64,000 nt of DNA, taken from contig OX579637.1 of NCBI GenBank assembly GCA_951230915.1, positions 36,642,001-36,706,000 of the forward strand. Direction: 5' to 3'. Positions 23,713 to 32,647 of the stretch are shown here, piece by piece. Below the pieces are notes generated by a model, which was not told where the DNA came from, made no database searches, and saw nothing but the letters and a program-made list of their open reading frames with translations. Both the position numbers and the translations under genes were made by a program. Every line of letters begins with the position of its first letter. Position 1 is the stretch's first letter. Origin of the DNA: Antitrichia curtipendula. Its lineage: Eukaryota > Streptophyta > Bryopsida > Hypnales > Leucodontaceae.

Positions 23713-25620
23713 ATGACGGAAACTCAAGCCCGTAGACTGGCGGTGACCGCACGGACTGTCAGCCCGGTGATTCCGTTCGATACGGATCGCCATAGAGAGT
23801 TGCAAGAGGATTTAGAGACCATGGGCTGTGTCGGATTCTTACACCGCCCATGGGACTTGAAGAGTGAAGGAATGATTGAGGAACTCCTTTACGGAGTTCC
23901 CAATCAGTATGAGTTGACGGTGAGGGGCCGCCCGAGAGCGTGGATACAAGAGCTCTGGACCGGAATGTACTTTGCACTGAACCGGGGGCATGGATGGGCC
24001 GGGCGGACGAAGAAGTTTGCGGCGGAAAGATTCCGGAACTCCGCCGACCCAAAAGAGGGGTTTGCAGCGACGGATTGCGTGTACGCCCGGGATCAGCAAC
24101 TCTTAGAGTTCCTGATCCCCATTCTGTATCTGGAAAAGCCTAGCCGGGTGACCACCACGGTGGCCAACACCATTTTTGGGGCTTTAGGAAACAGGGTTAA
24201 TCCGCCCCCAAGACCCGTAAATTGGGGCGGACTTATTCACACGATTGTGGATAAGTTAGCGAATGGGATTTCAGGACGGAAGACTAGTCACATTAGCCCG
24301 TATTTGTTCCACTTGTACCACCGGATGGAAATCCTCAGCGAGCCGGAGCAGCTTATATACAAGAAAGGGGAAAATCTCCTCAAGTACGGGCTGAGACCGG
24401 AACCGCAACCGGAGGAGCCGGAATCCGAGGAGGAGGACGTTCCGGAGGAAACACAGACCACTCCGGAGAAGGCCGGAACCAGTAGGCGGAAGTCCACCGA
24501 CCGGACAGCGCGAGGGAAACAAGTGGCGGAAGGTTCCGTCCAGCCGGAAAGCCCACACGAGGAGGTGGATCCAGTCGAGAACGCCATACATTGGCTGCGA
24601 ACGACGAGGACGGTGAACGACCGGATGGCAGCAATACTCCAAGACGTTTGCCATTCGTTAGGAGTGAAGGACGAGAGAGAGATCTTGGCCGCCATCGCAC
24701 GAAGACCGAATCCGGAAGACGTCAAGGTTCTGTACGATCAGATCCGGAGTCTTCAGGAGGAACGGGATTAGTTCCGGAGCCAGCACAAGTGGTCGGAACG
24801 GGAGATGCACATCGCAAACCGGAAGTCCACGGAAGCGACGGCTCTAGTACAGAAGCTGGGAGAACTGATCGACCTTCCGGCCAGCACCATCTCGAGGGCC
24901 CAACTCTGGAACTCACAGATGGTGGCCCAAGGCCACATTACCGGAACGAAGGTCGTACTCATCCTGACGGATTTCGAGGCCCAGATGGAGGGGGTGCTGA
25001 AGGAGATGCGACAACTGATTGGAAGCCTCGACCCGAACCTGCTTGACCAAGCAATGTTCGCTGATCTTCCGGGAGGAGAGTTCCAAGAAACTCATGGAGT
25101 CGGAACTTCAACGGGAAAGAGGAATCCGGAAATCCCGACTCACGTGGTCACTTATCCGGAGGTTAAAACGCCGAAGGAAGCAAGCACACAGACCACCGTC
25201 CAGGAGGGGACAACCGGAAGACAGGCGGCGGTAAACCTGTTTCCGCCTCTCCAGCTGACGGAGACGGAAGCTGAGGCCATAGCAGCAGCAAGTGTCCAGA
25301 ACCCTGCCCGGACCGATCCGGACAGGTTTATGCATATGCAGAACACTCCACCACCAGCGAATCCGGGCAACACCGTCATTAATTTGACGGAGACAAAGAC
25401 GACACGGCAGCGACACACGAGGATTGAGGAGCCGCTGGAGATCGATGAGATGGAAGAAGAATCTGCGGAGTCTCACTCCCAATCGGATGGGACGGATTCT
25501 GATCCGCCTCAGATCCGGACTCGGTCGGCAACGAAGAGGACTCCAGCAAAGGTAACTGCCCGAAAGTCCACTCCAGCGAATCTTAAGGCCGGACCATTGA
25601 CAAAGAAGCCCCGCAAATGA
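23713..25620 (+). CDS. LTR-resident reading frame, family B copy 1 (one in-frame TAG)
   Basis: Frame of 636 codons from ATG 23,713 (first ATG after the TATA box) to TGA 25,618-25,620. Its only interruption is TAG at 24,769-24,771. The N-terminal 352 codons hold the conserved core (FLIPILYLEKPSR, VANTIFGAL), a Pro/Glu-rich acidic linker (EEPESEEEDVPEE), a basic STDRTARGKQV segment and a charged helix. After the TAG the frame continues for 282 codons with helical, then low-complexity sequence, a HMQNTPPPANPGN stretch and a Lys/Arg tail (TKKPRK). Family A homologues read through the position of this TAG with ordinary coiled-coil sequence, so one long protein is the ancestral form. No enzyme motif, signal peptide or membrane segment seen. 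It lies inside the LTR, not between LTR and gag. Function unknown; a nuclear regulatory or accessory protein is a guess. Confidence 0.65.
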
Positions 25621-26722
25621 CTAGTGCGGGTGGGTGTCTTTTTAGTTAGGATTTTGACTTATTAGTTATTTCCGGAAACGGGTAACCCGGACTGTGGGCC
25701 CCTAGTTCCGGACTTTTAGGCTGTCAAACGGCTTTCCGGTTTTGCCGGAACGGTTATTAGGATCGTTAGCCGGATTTTTAGTTGGCCGTTGGCTGGGTTT
25801 TGTGTGGGCCTTTTGGCCGCTTTTTGTTTGTTTTTAAGGGCAGGCCGGCTTGTTGGCCTGTCATTCCCTTTCTTGTCATTTAATCGAAGCTTACCGGAGA
25901 TCAATTTGATCATCTCTTTGCGTATCGCGTTGATGATTGAGTCATACACTGGTTTGTGAGTGAGAGTGTGTGAGAGGGAGTCCGGATTCTTGGGTTGACG
26001 GATACATATGCTGTGACGGAAGAGCTTTAGATGTGTGAATGAGGAGCTGTGCATGGTGCCTTTAAATTGCTGGAACGGTGATCCGGTGGAAGCCTGTTAC
26101 GGGTGAGGGTGCGAGTCCGGAAGTCCAGGGAGGATTCCATGCGGAGATAAGCAACCGCCTGAGGAATTATCCCAGCCATCGGAAGGTCTGCCAACCTCTG
26201 GAGCACTCAAGAGATACAAAGTCAGCACTACAATCCGGAAAGTCTAGATCTGTCGTTGTAGTAAGGTGGATCTAACCGGGCCCTGTGTGACCTACTTTCC
26301 GGATACGTCATCTGGAAGATTGTGAGGGTACGGATTCTCCCTTTGCTATTACTGTATAATTCTTGGGTGTTTTGTTTTGTTTGTTACGGATAGAGAGTGT
26401 GAACCAAGAGTGGCGAGTCCCTGCCCCTCGGAAAGATCAATAGTAGACCCCCTGAGGGTGAAACAGGGGTATCTAAAACCAGTTACTTGAGAGAGTTGGA
26501 ACCGGAATCCGGAATAGGGCGGAACCGGATTGGAATCCGGAAAATACTAGTTTCCGGAAGATAGCAATAGAGTGTACGGATTGCTTGGGGTGTTTTTGGA
26601 AGTGATCCGGATACCCAAAACTTGCAGCAACATACTAGAATTCCCTGGGACGATAACTCGTGTCACCTTACCACATTTTTGTGTTAAAGATACTTACGCG
26701 CTAACTACGCGTGCGACACTTT

Positions 26723-26740
26723 TGGCGCCGCTGCCGGGGA
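26723..26740 (+). promoter_or_regulatory. Primer-binding site, tRNA-Asp type
   Basis: TGGCGCCGCTGCCGGGGA, four bases after the 5' LTR. It is complementary to the 3' end of plant tRNA-Asp(GUC) with one mismatch (the usual form is TGGCGCCGTTGCCGGGGA). Athila-type elements are known to use this tRNA. Confidence 0.88.
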
Positions 26741-26861
26741 ATTCTGAAAGTCTGTTTCAAGTGTTTGGAATCATTCCGGACGATAGCAAATAGTTGAAAG
26801 TACGGATTTACATCCGGAAATCAATGAAGTAGAGATTGAGAGGATAGTAAGTCTCCACTTC

Positions 26862-28505
26862 ATGAGTAGACCGCAAGGAAGAATTCCGGCAGGACGTCGT
26901 TCCACACGCTTAGACGACACTACCAGACGTGTAGTGATACACGGAATTCCGGCGTCTGTGGTAGAGGAAGATTTAATAGTTGTTCCTAACACAAGAGCAG
27001 AACCAGGGAATCTTCCGGAACCTGTCGCGAATCCGGAAGAAGACACCGAACCGGAACGAGTAGTTGAGGGACCAAATAGGGAGGTTTCACTGGATTCTTC
27101 TGAGGAGGATATCCCTTTTGAAGAAGCGATAATGGTAACTACCACCCGACTCCGGTACAATAGATTCCGTGGAGACGGAACCAAAGATGTAGATGACTGG
27201 ATGGGAGAATTTGAGGCCACGGCTACTGCAAATCAAGAGGATGCAGCTGCCAGGCAACGGATATTTCAGGGATTACTGAAAGGAGAAGCCCTCCGGTGGT
27301 ACCAAGATGTTCCGGAACCTACCCGGGCGGACTGGAATCGCCTGGCGGAATTATTCCTCAGAACATTTAGAGAGGTCGGTGGAGAGGCTAGAGCATTGGG
27401 GAAGTTGAGCAAAGTAACAATGCATCCCAATGAGTCAGTCCGGAAATATGGGCAGAGAGTGAAGGCCTTGATCAAGAAATTAACCACGGACATAGCCCAG
27501 AGTATACAAGTGGAATGGTATGTGGCAGGATTTCCGGAAGAGATGGCCTTCCAGATCCGTCAAAGCAGGCCCACTACCCTGTTGGAGGCTATGGAGTCTG
27601 CTCAAAATTATGAGAACTCCGCCCAGTCTTTAAGGAGATCCGTCAAGAAGAGTGACAAGTTCGATAGAAGACGGAGTAAAAAGTACGAGAGGAAGGAGAG
27701 AAGAAGACGGAAGTTTTCCGATTCCGAAACTGCGAGTTCCGGAAGCGGGACGGACGCGTCAGCAACGGATACAAATAGTTCCGGAAGTGAACCGGAAGCT
27801 TCCAGTAGTAGGAGAACGGCTCGCGGCAAGAATGAGAAGATTAGCCGGAAAACTGTCAAAGTGAAGGTCGAGGATGATGACTCCAAGAAATTCATGAAGA
27901 GTATCCAAGAATCTTTGGAGGCGATCAAGGTCAACCTGGCGGATAATCGGATGCCAAGACGGACTGTGCCAACAACCCGCACCAACGTCTGGTGTACAAA
28001 ATGCGGAAGACCCGGCCACTATGCAATTGAGTGCAGCCAAGGATCTCAGAAGCAAATTCACTTTGTGGATGAGGAAGGAGTGTACTACACGCTACCGGAA
28101 CCGGAAGGCGATTATGAAGAACGAGTGAACCCGGTTTTTCAGATTCAGACGGGTTACGGAAGGGGACGGATGCCACAGCAACTAGTCCGGACGAATGTGA
28201 ACCCACACACCGCGATGGGCGGATCTAGTCAAGGTAATTATCCTCCTTCTCGTTTTCCTCCCGGAACCTGTTTTACTTGTGGCAGTCCCCAACATTACTC
28301 CAACACTTGTCCCCACAAAGGACATGGGCAAGGTGCACCATTAGCTCTTCCCTGCCAAAATTGTCTTGAGTACGGACATATAAGTAGTGAATGCCCGAAA
28401 CCTCAACAGGTTCGGACTGTCTACAGACAGGTAGAAGTTCCGCCGAGAGAGCAAACCGCTCTCAATTACGGTTCTACTACCGGAATTGAGAACCCGGAAA
28501 AATGA
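26862..28505 (+). CDS. gag: Gag polyprotein (family B)
   Basis: 547 residues from ATG 26,862; the upstream ATG at 26,824 is followed at once by a stop. Residues 100-220 form the retrotransposon gag (capsid-like) domain, with the typical W-x-Y-Q...W-x-L...F-x-x-x-F pattern (GEALRWYQDV, LAELFLRTF). A Ser/Arg/Lys-rich charged region follows (about 260-340), then three zinc knuckles of CCHC type: CTKCGRPGHYAIEC (about 377-390), CFTCGSPQHYSNTC (about 472-485) and CQNCLEYGHISSEC (about 500-513), which bind RNA for packaging. It ends in TGA 28,503-28,505 followed by CAA TCA, with pol open in the same phase directly behind. It forms the cytoplasmic particle. The frame is intact. Confidence 0.93.
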   Translation: MSRPQGRIPAGRRSTRLDDTTRRVVIHGIPASVVEEDLIVVPNTRAEPGNLPEPVANPEEDTEPERVVEGPNREVSLDSSEEDIPFEEAIMVTTTRLRYNRFRGDGTKDVDDWMGEFEATATANQEDAAARQRIFQGLLKGEALRWYQDVPEPTRADWNRLAELFLRTFREVGGEARALGKLSKVTMHPNESVRKYGQRVKALIKKLTTDIAQSIQVEWYVAGFPEEMAFQIRQSRPTTLLEAMESAQNYENSAQSLRRSVKKSDKFDRRRSKKYERKERRRRKFSDSETASSGSGTDASATDTNSSGSEPEASSSRRTARGKNEKISRKTVKVKVEDDDSKKFMKSIQESLEAIKVNLADNRMPRRTVPTTRTNVWCTKCGRPGHYAIECSQGSQKQIHFVDEEGVYYTLPEPEGDYEERVNPVFQIQTGYGRGRMPQQLVRTNVNPHTAMGGSSQGNYPPSRFPPGTCFTCGSPQHYSNTCPHKGHGQGAPLALPCQNCLEYGHISSECPKPQQVRTVYRQVEVPPREQTALNYGSTTGIENPEK

Positions 28506-28511
28506 CAATCA
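28503..28511 (+). promoter_or_regulatory. Candidate stop-codon readthrough site between gag and pol
   Basis: TGA CAA TCA: the six bases after the stop fit the CARYYA consensus of tobamovirus-type leaky stops. Gag and pol are in the same reading phase and nothing else separates them. Confidence 0.6.
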
Positions 28512-31500
28512 AGGGTGGAACTTCCAAAAAGGCAAGAAGAATCTGTTCATCGTGTTACAACCCGGAGTTCCACCAAAGACCGGGTAGAGAGATATAGGAA
28601 TAATGAGCGGAGAAGATACCGTAGATCCGGATCTAGTGATACGGAACGCAGTGATTCGGATCACTCTGTCCGGATAGAACCAATCCGACCCATAGTAGAG
28701 TTAGAAAAGGGGGTAGGACCCTCCCCCATTCATATTGACATTAGTCAAGAGGTACGGAGGAATTTAGATTCACTAGTTGATTCTCCGGAACCCGTACCTC
28801 GGAAGGTCACGTTTAACGACATTCCGGTTGTCATCAATCCGAATCTGAAAATTGATGAGTACGACATTGTACAAGATATCAAGGATCAGAATGCTAACGT
28901 GACTATCGGACAACTCCTCCATGACAACATGAATTATCAAAAGTTAATTCGAGAAGCTTGGACAAAAAGACGGAAGAGAAGGTTGAAACTACCCTCTGTA
29001 GCTGTCAACTTCTCACGTGTGGAAGATTACGGAGCACCAGAACTTGAGGTAGAAGTAGAAGGATGTCTTGTACCAGGGGTTCCGGTGGATGGAGGATCCG
29101 GAGTCAATCTCATGTTGGAAGACACGGCCTTCGACCTTGGGTATACTGCATTCCAGGCCACTGATCTAGTATTGCGCATGGCGGATCAGTCACGAGTTCA
29201 TCCGATGGGAAGACTATCTCAAATTCCAACCCGGATAGGGAAGGAAACCTACCTTTTGAACTATGTGGTAATCCGGGTAACAAAAGGAAGACCTTTTCCT
29301 ATGTTATTAGGCAGGTCATGGCTGTACACTACTAGGGCACTGGTGGACTGGGGAGCTAAGGAATTCATAGTAGGGAAACCGGCTATCCGGATTCCCTGGA
29401 AACACGTAGACCGCCTGGGAGAAACCAGTGAGTCGGACGGATACACCACTGATTGGTCTGACCCGGAAGACTCCGACTCCGTTCCAAGCTACTTCACAAG
29501 TGTAACGGAAACTGATTTCCAATTTCCGGAACCTACCTTGGAGATTGGAACGGAAGAACAAATGATGGATATTCCGGAAATAATTCCGGAAGATCGATCC
29601 ATGGCAGAATTAGATGTACCACTTTCATTCGATTGGATCAGAGAACAGATTCAGGAGGGTAAACTTCCAGCTGTTGGACTGAGCCAACAAGGACAGGAAT
29701 CGACATGGAGTGACTTTCGTACCGAAACAGAAGAAACGGAACCAGAACGGATCAAGAACGTCGTGAATCCTTCGGATTACGAGAAAGTCGAACTGAGTTC
29801 CGGAAAGTCTTTCTTTATGAGCAATTCTATGACCCCGAAAGAAAGGAAGGAGTACGGAAGGGTGTTGGAAGAATACCTGGATGTGTTCGCATGGGTTCCC
29901 TCAGATCTCAGTGGGATCCCTGCTGAACTGGGAGGACACCGGATAGATCTGACGGAGGGAGCAATCCCTATCCGGCAACGTCAATACCGATTGAACCCAC
30001 GCTACTCCTTGATGGTGAAAGAAGAAATTGACGCTCTTCTCGAAGCCGGATTTATCTATCCAGTACACAACTCCGAATGGGTATTGCCCATTGTTGTCGT
30101 ACTTAAGAAAGCCGGCCCAGAAGGTAAAATCAAGATCCGGGTATGTCAGGATTTCCGGAAATTGAATTCCTCGACACGGAAAGACTACTTTCCGTTACCA
30201 TTTACGGATATCATCCTTGATCATGTTTCCGGAAATGAGTGTTATAGCTTCCTGGACGGATTCTCCGGGTATAACCAAGTCTTCATCCGGCTTATGGACC
30301 AGTTGAAGACAACGTTCACTACGGAATGGGGAACGTTCGCTTTTACACGGATGCCGTTCGGCTTATGTAACGCTCCGGGAACTTTCCAAAGGTTGATGAT
30401 GGATATTTTCCGAGATTTCTTACGACATTTCCTAGAAGTCTTCATTGACGACTTTGCGGTGTTCAGTTCTCGAGCAAATCACCTGGAACATCTCAGGATG
30501 ACCTTTCAGCGATGTAGGGAAACAAACCTGAAATTACATTCGGGGAAATGTTTTTTCGGGATGGTTTCCGGAATCCTATTGGGCCACGTGGTTAGTCAGA
30601 AAGGACTACAAGTGGATTCGGATAAGGTCAAAGCTATGCTAGCCCTTGTCGCACCTACTTGCGTCCGGGAAATCAGAGGGTTTCTTGGATGTGTAGGATA
30701 CTACAGACGGTTTATAGAGGGATATGCTCGGAAGGCAAATCCTCTTACGGAACTGTTGAAGAAGGAGACGGAATTCATCTGGAATCCGGAACGACATGAT
30801 GCCTTTGAAAGTTTGAAGGCGGCTTTGGCAAAAGCCCCAATCCTGTCCTCCCCCAATTGGCAGAAGGAGTTCCACGTCACCTTAGATGCTTCCGGATGGT
30901 GTTTAGGAGCTATTCTTTGGCAATACGACCAAAGCCAAAGAGAATGCCCTATTTATTACTCGAGCAGACAAATGAGTCTTCCGGAAAGGAAGTACACCAC
31001 CACGGAAAGAGAAGCCTTGGCGGTTGTATATGCATGCCTGAAATTCCGGCATTACCTGCTCGGGTACCGAATCGTGTTCCATACGGATCACGATTCACTC
31101 AAGTATTTGGTAAACAAACCGGACCTATCCGGAAGAATCGCAAGGTGGGTACTATTGCTTCAAGAGTTTAACTACGAAATAATAGTAAAATCCGGAAGAT
31201 CAAACGGAAATGCAGATTTCCTTTCAAGGTACCGCGGGAGAAGTGCCCTAGAAGATATATCTGCCGAGTTTCCGGACGAATTTCCGGAACAGCATGAGGT
31301 ACCGGTGTTTCACCTCGACGGGGAAAATAACTCAGAATTTCAGGATATTATCACCTACCTTACGGATAGGATATATCCAGAAGGACTGAACCGCGAGGAA
31401 CGGATTATTTTCCAAAGGAAAGTAGCACCATATTCAGTGATCAAAGGCACCTTGTTCAAAATGGGAGCGGATGATCAACTTAGACGATGCCTTGAGAGGA

Positions 31501-32609
31501 CGGACCGAAAAAAAGTGATGACAGCGATGCATTCCGGACCTTCTGGAGGACATTTTGCAGCCATCACCACAGTCAACAGGATCCGGACGGCCGGATATTG
31601 GTGGCCGTACCTAATCCGAGATGTCAAAGCATATATAGGCAGTTGCGACCAGTGTCAAAGGATGGGTGCTCCTTCCTTCCGGAATCACTGGCCACTAACT
31701 CCTATCATTCCGCTCGCACCATTCGAAAAATGGGGAATTGATTTTATAGGACCCATTGCTCCGATCAGTGCCAGGAAAAAGAGATACATAATCCTAGCTA
31801 CGGATTATGCCTCCAAATGGGTAGAAGCTCGTCCGATCCGGAATAATAATGCCAAGACGGCCGCTTCATTCCTTTTTACGGAAATCATGATGCGATTTGG
31901 GCACCCACTAGAGTTGGTCAGTGATAGGGGACTACATTTTCTTAACGATGTCATTCAGGACATTACGGACCGGTATCTAATCAAGCACCGGAAGACGACC
32001 CCTTACAATCCAAGAGCAAATGGATTGACGGAACGAGCCAACGGCATTGTGGAGAAAGCATTACAAAAGATGATTTCCGAACATAAGACGGATTGGGATT
32101 TGAAGCTCCCATCAGCTGTACATGCCTACAACACATCGGAAAAGAGCACAACCGGAAGAAGTCCTTTCTTCCTAGTGTTTGGGCAAACAGCTATGCACGG
32201 AATCGAGCTAGAAGTGGAAACTCATCGGGTCATGACATACCGGACTGCAATCCGAAACTGTGACCCGGAAATTCGACTCATGGCCATCGAAGATCTGGAG
32301 GAAGCTCGCGGAACGGCACTAGAGCAGAACAAAGAAATACAAGCTAAACGGAAAGAAGATCACGACCAGAAACTTCCGAAGAACCACGGAGTCAAGATCG
32401 GAGGACTAGTGCTACTCTATGATAGCCGATACCGGATCTTTCCGGGTAAGTTTCACACCAGATGGATGGGTCCATACAGAGTAGAGTCCATTTATCCAAA
32501 CGGATCCTTGCAATTAAAAGATCTACAAGGTGTATGGCTTGACACAAGGGTTAATAAATCCCGGGTCAAGAAATACGAAGCCATCTCAGATTCAGAAGAA
32601 GATGTATAG
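28506..32609 (+). CDS. pol: Pol polyprotein (protease, reverse transcriptase, RNase H, integrase)
   Basis: Open from the codon after the gag TGA to TAG 32,607-32,609, in gag phase, and with no ATG of its own near the start, so expression as Gag-Pol by readthrough is likely. Counting from GTG 28,515 as residue 1: retropepsin-like protease with catalytic Asp192 in VDGGSG; reverse transcriptase with Asp581 (FLDGFSG) and the FIDDF box (Asp645, Asp646); RNase H beginning at TLDASG (Asp791); integrase zinc finger H2C2 starting at His1006 and ending CDQC; integrase core Asp1076, Asp1137 and Glu1173, the last pair 35 residues apart as expected; then a C-terminal DSRYRIFPGKF module and no chromodomain. 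All key residues are present and the frame is unbroken, so this copy could be active. The protein copies genomic RNA to DNA in particles and inserts it in the nucleus. Confidence 0.93.
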   Translation, partial: QSRVELPKRQEESVHRVTTRSSTKDRVERYRNNERRRYRRSGSSDTERSDSDHSVRIEPIRPIVELEKGVGPSPIHIDISQEVRRNLDSLVDSPEPVPRKVTFNDIPVVINPNLKIDEYDIVQDIKDQNANVTIGQLLHDNMNYQKLIREAWTKRRKRRLKLPSVAVNFSRVEDYGAPELEVEVEGCLVPGVPVDGGSGVNLMLEDTAFDLGYTAFQATDLVLRMADQSRVHPMGRLSQIPTRIGKETYLLNYVVIRVTKGRPFPMLLGRSWLYTTRALVDWGAKEFIVGKPAIRIPWKHVDRLGETSESDGYTTDWSDPEDSDSVPSYFTSVTETDFQFPEPTLEIGTEEQMMDIPEIIPEDRSMAELDVPLSFDWIREQIQEGKLPAVGLSQQGQESTWSDFRTETEETEPERIKNVVNPSDYEKVELSSGKSFFMSNSMTPKERKEYGRVLEEYLDVFAWVPSDLSGIPAELGGHRIDLTEGAIPIRQRQYRLNPRYSLMVKEEIDALLEAGFIYPVHNSEWVLPIVVVLKKAGPEGKIKIRVCQDFRKLNSSTRKDYFPLPFTDIILDHVSGNECYSFLDGFSGYNQVFIRLMDQLKTTFTTEWGTFAFTRMPFGLCNAPGTFQRLMMDIFRDFLRHFLEVFIDDFAVFSSRANHLEHLRMTFQRCRETNLKLHSGKCFFGMVSGILLGHVVSQKGLQVDSDKVKAMLALVAPTCVREIRGFLGCVGYYRRFIEGYARKANPLTELLKKETEFIWNPERHDAFESLKAALAKAPILSSPNWQKEFHVTLDASGWCLGAILWQYDQSQRECPIYYSSRQMSLPERKYTTTEREALAVVYACLKFRHYLLGYRIVFHTDHDSLKYLVNKPDLSGRIARWVLLLQEFNYEIIVKSGRSNGNADFLSRYRGRSALEDISAEFPDEFPEQHEVPVFHLDGENNSEFQDIITYLTDRIYPEGLNREERIIFQRKVAPYSVIKGTLFKMGADDQLRRCLERTDRKKVMTAMHSGPSGGHFAAITTVNRIRTAGYWWPYLIRDVKAYIGSCDQCQRMGAPSFRNHWPLTPIIPLAPFEKWGIDFIGPIAPISARKKRYIILATDYASKWVEARPIRNNNAKTAASFLFTEIMMRFGHPLELVSDRGLHFLNDVIQDITDRYLIKHRKTTPYNPRANGLTERANGIVEKALQKMISEHKTDWDLKLPSAVHAYNTSEKSTTGRSPFFLVFGQTAMHGIELEVETHRVMTYRTAIRNCDPEIRLMAIEDLEEARGTALEQNKEIQAKRKEDHDQKLPKNHGVKIGGLVLLYDSRYRIFPGKFHTRWMGPYRVESIYPNGSLQLKDLQGVWLDTRVNKSRVKKYEAISDSEEDV

Positions 32610-32634
32610 GATGTTCGCGGGGACGCTCACATTT

Positions 32635-32644
32635 GAAAAGGGGG
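32635..32644 (+). promoter_or_regulatory. Polypurine tract
   Basis: GAAAAGGGGG, three bases before the 3' LTR (TGTAACG at 32,648); it primes plus-strand DNA synthesis. Confidence 0.85.
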
Positions 32645-32647
32645 TCA

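Larger units (their letters stand above)
23297..26718 (+). repeat. 5' LTR of family B element (3,422 bp)
   Basis: TGTAACG...GCGACA. Very close to the 3' LTR (roughly one percent substitutions by eye), so the element is young. It contains a TATA box, a long reading frame and a CCGGAA-rich U5 side. Confidence 0.93.

Noticed and set aside
24591..25046. Overlapping 151-codon frame within the LTR, spanning the TAG
   Set aside because: It is a shadow frame (wrong phase) of the LTR reading frame; family A has no counterpart.
25716..26054. 112-codon open frame antisense to the LTR U5 region, present in all three family B LTRs
   Set aside because: The copies are nearly identical, so shared openness carries no weight; no domain, and it is absent from family A.
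26723..26740. Possible tRNA fragment
   Set aside because: The match to tRNA-Asp is the primer-binding site placed next to the LTR; no cloverleaf can be formed from the surrounding sequence.
28515..28517. GTG as an independent start for pol
   Set aside because: No ATG nearby, and the frame is continuous with gag through TGA; readthrough is a simpler explanation.
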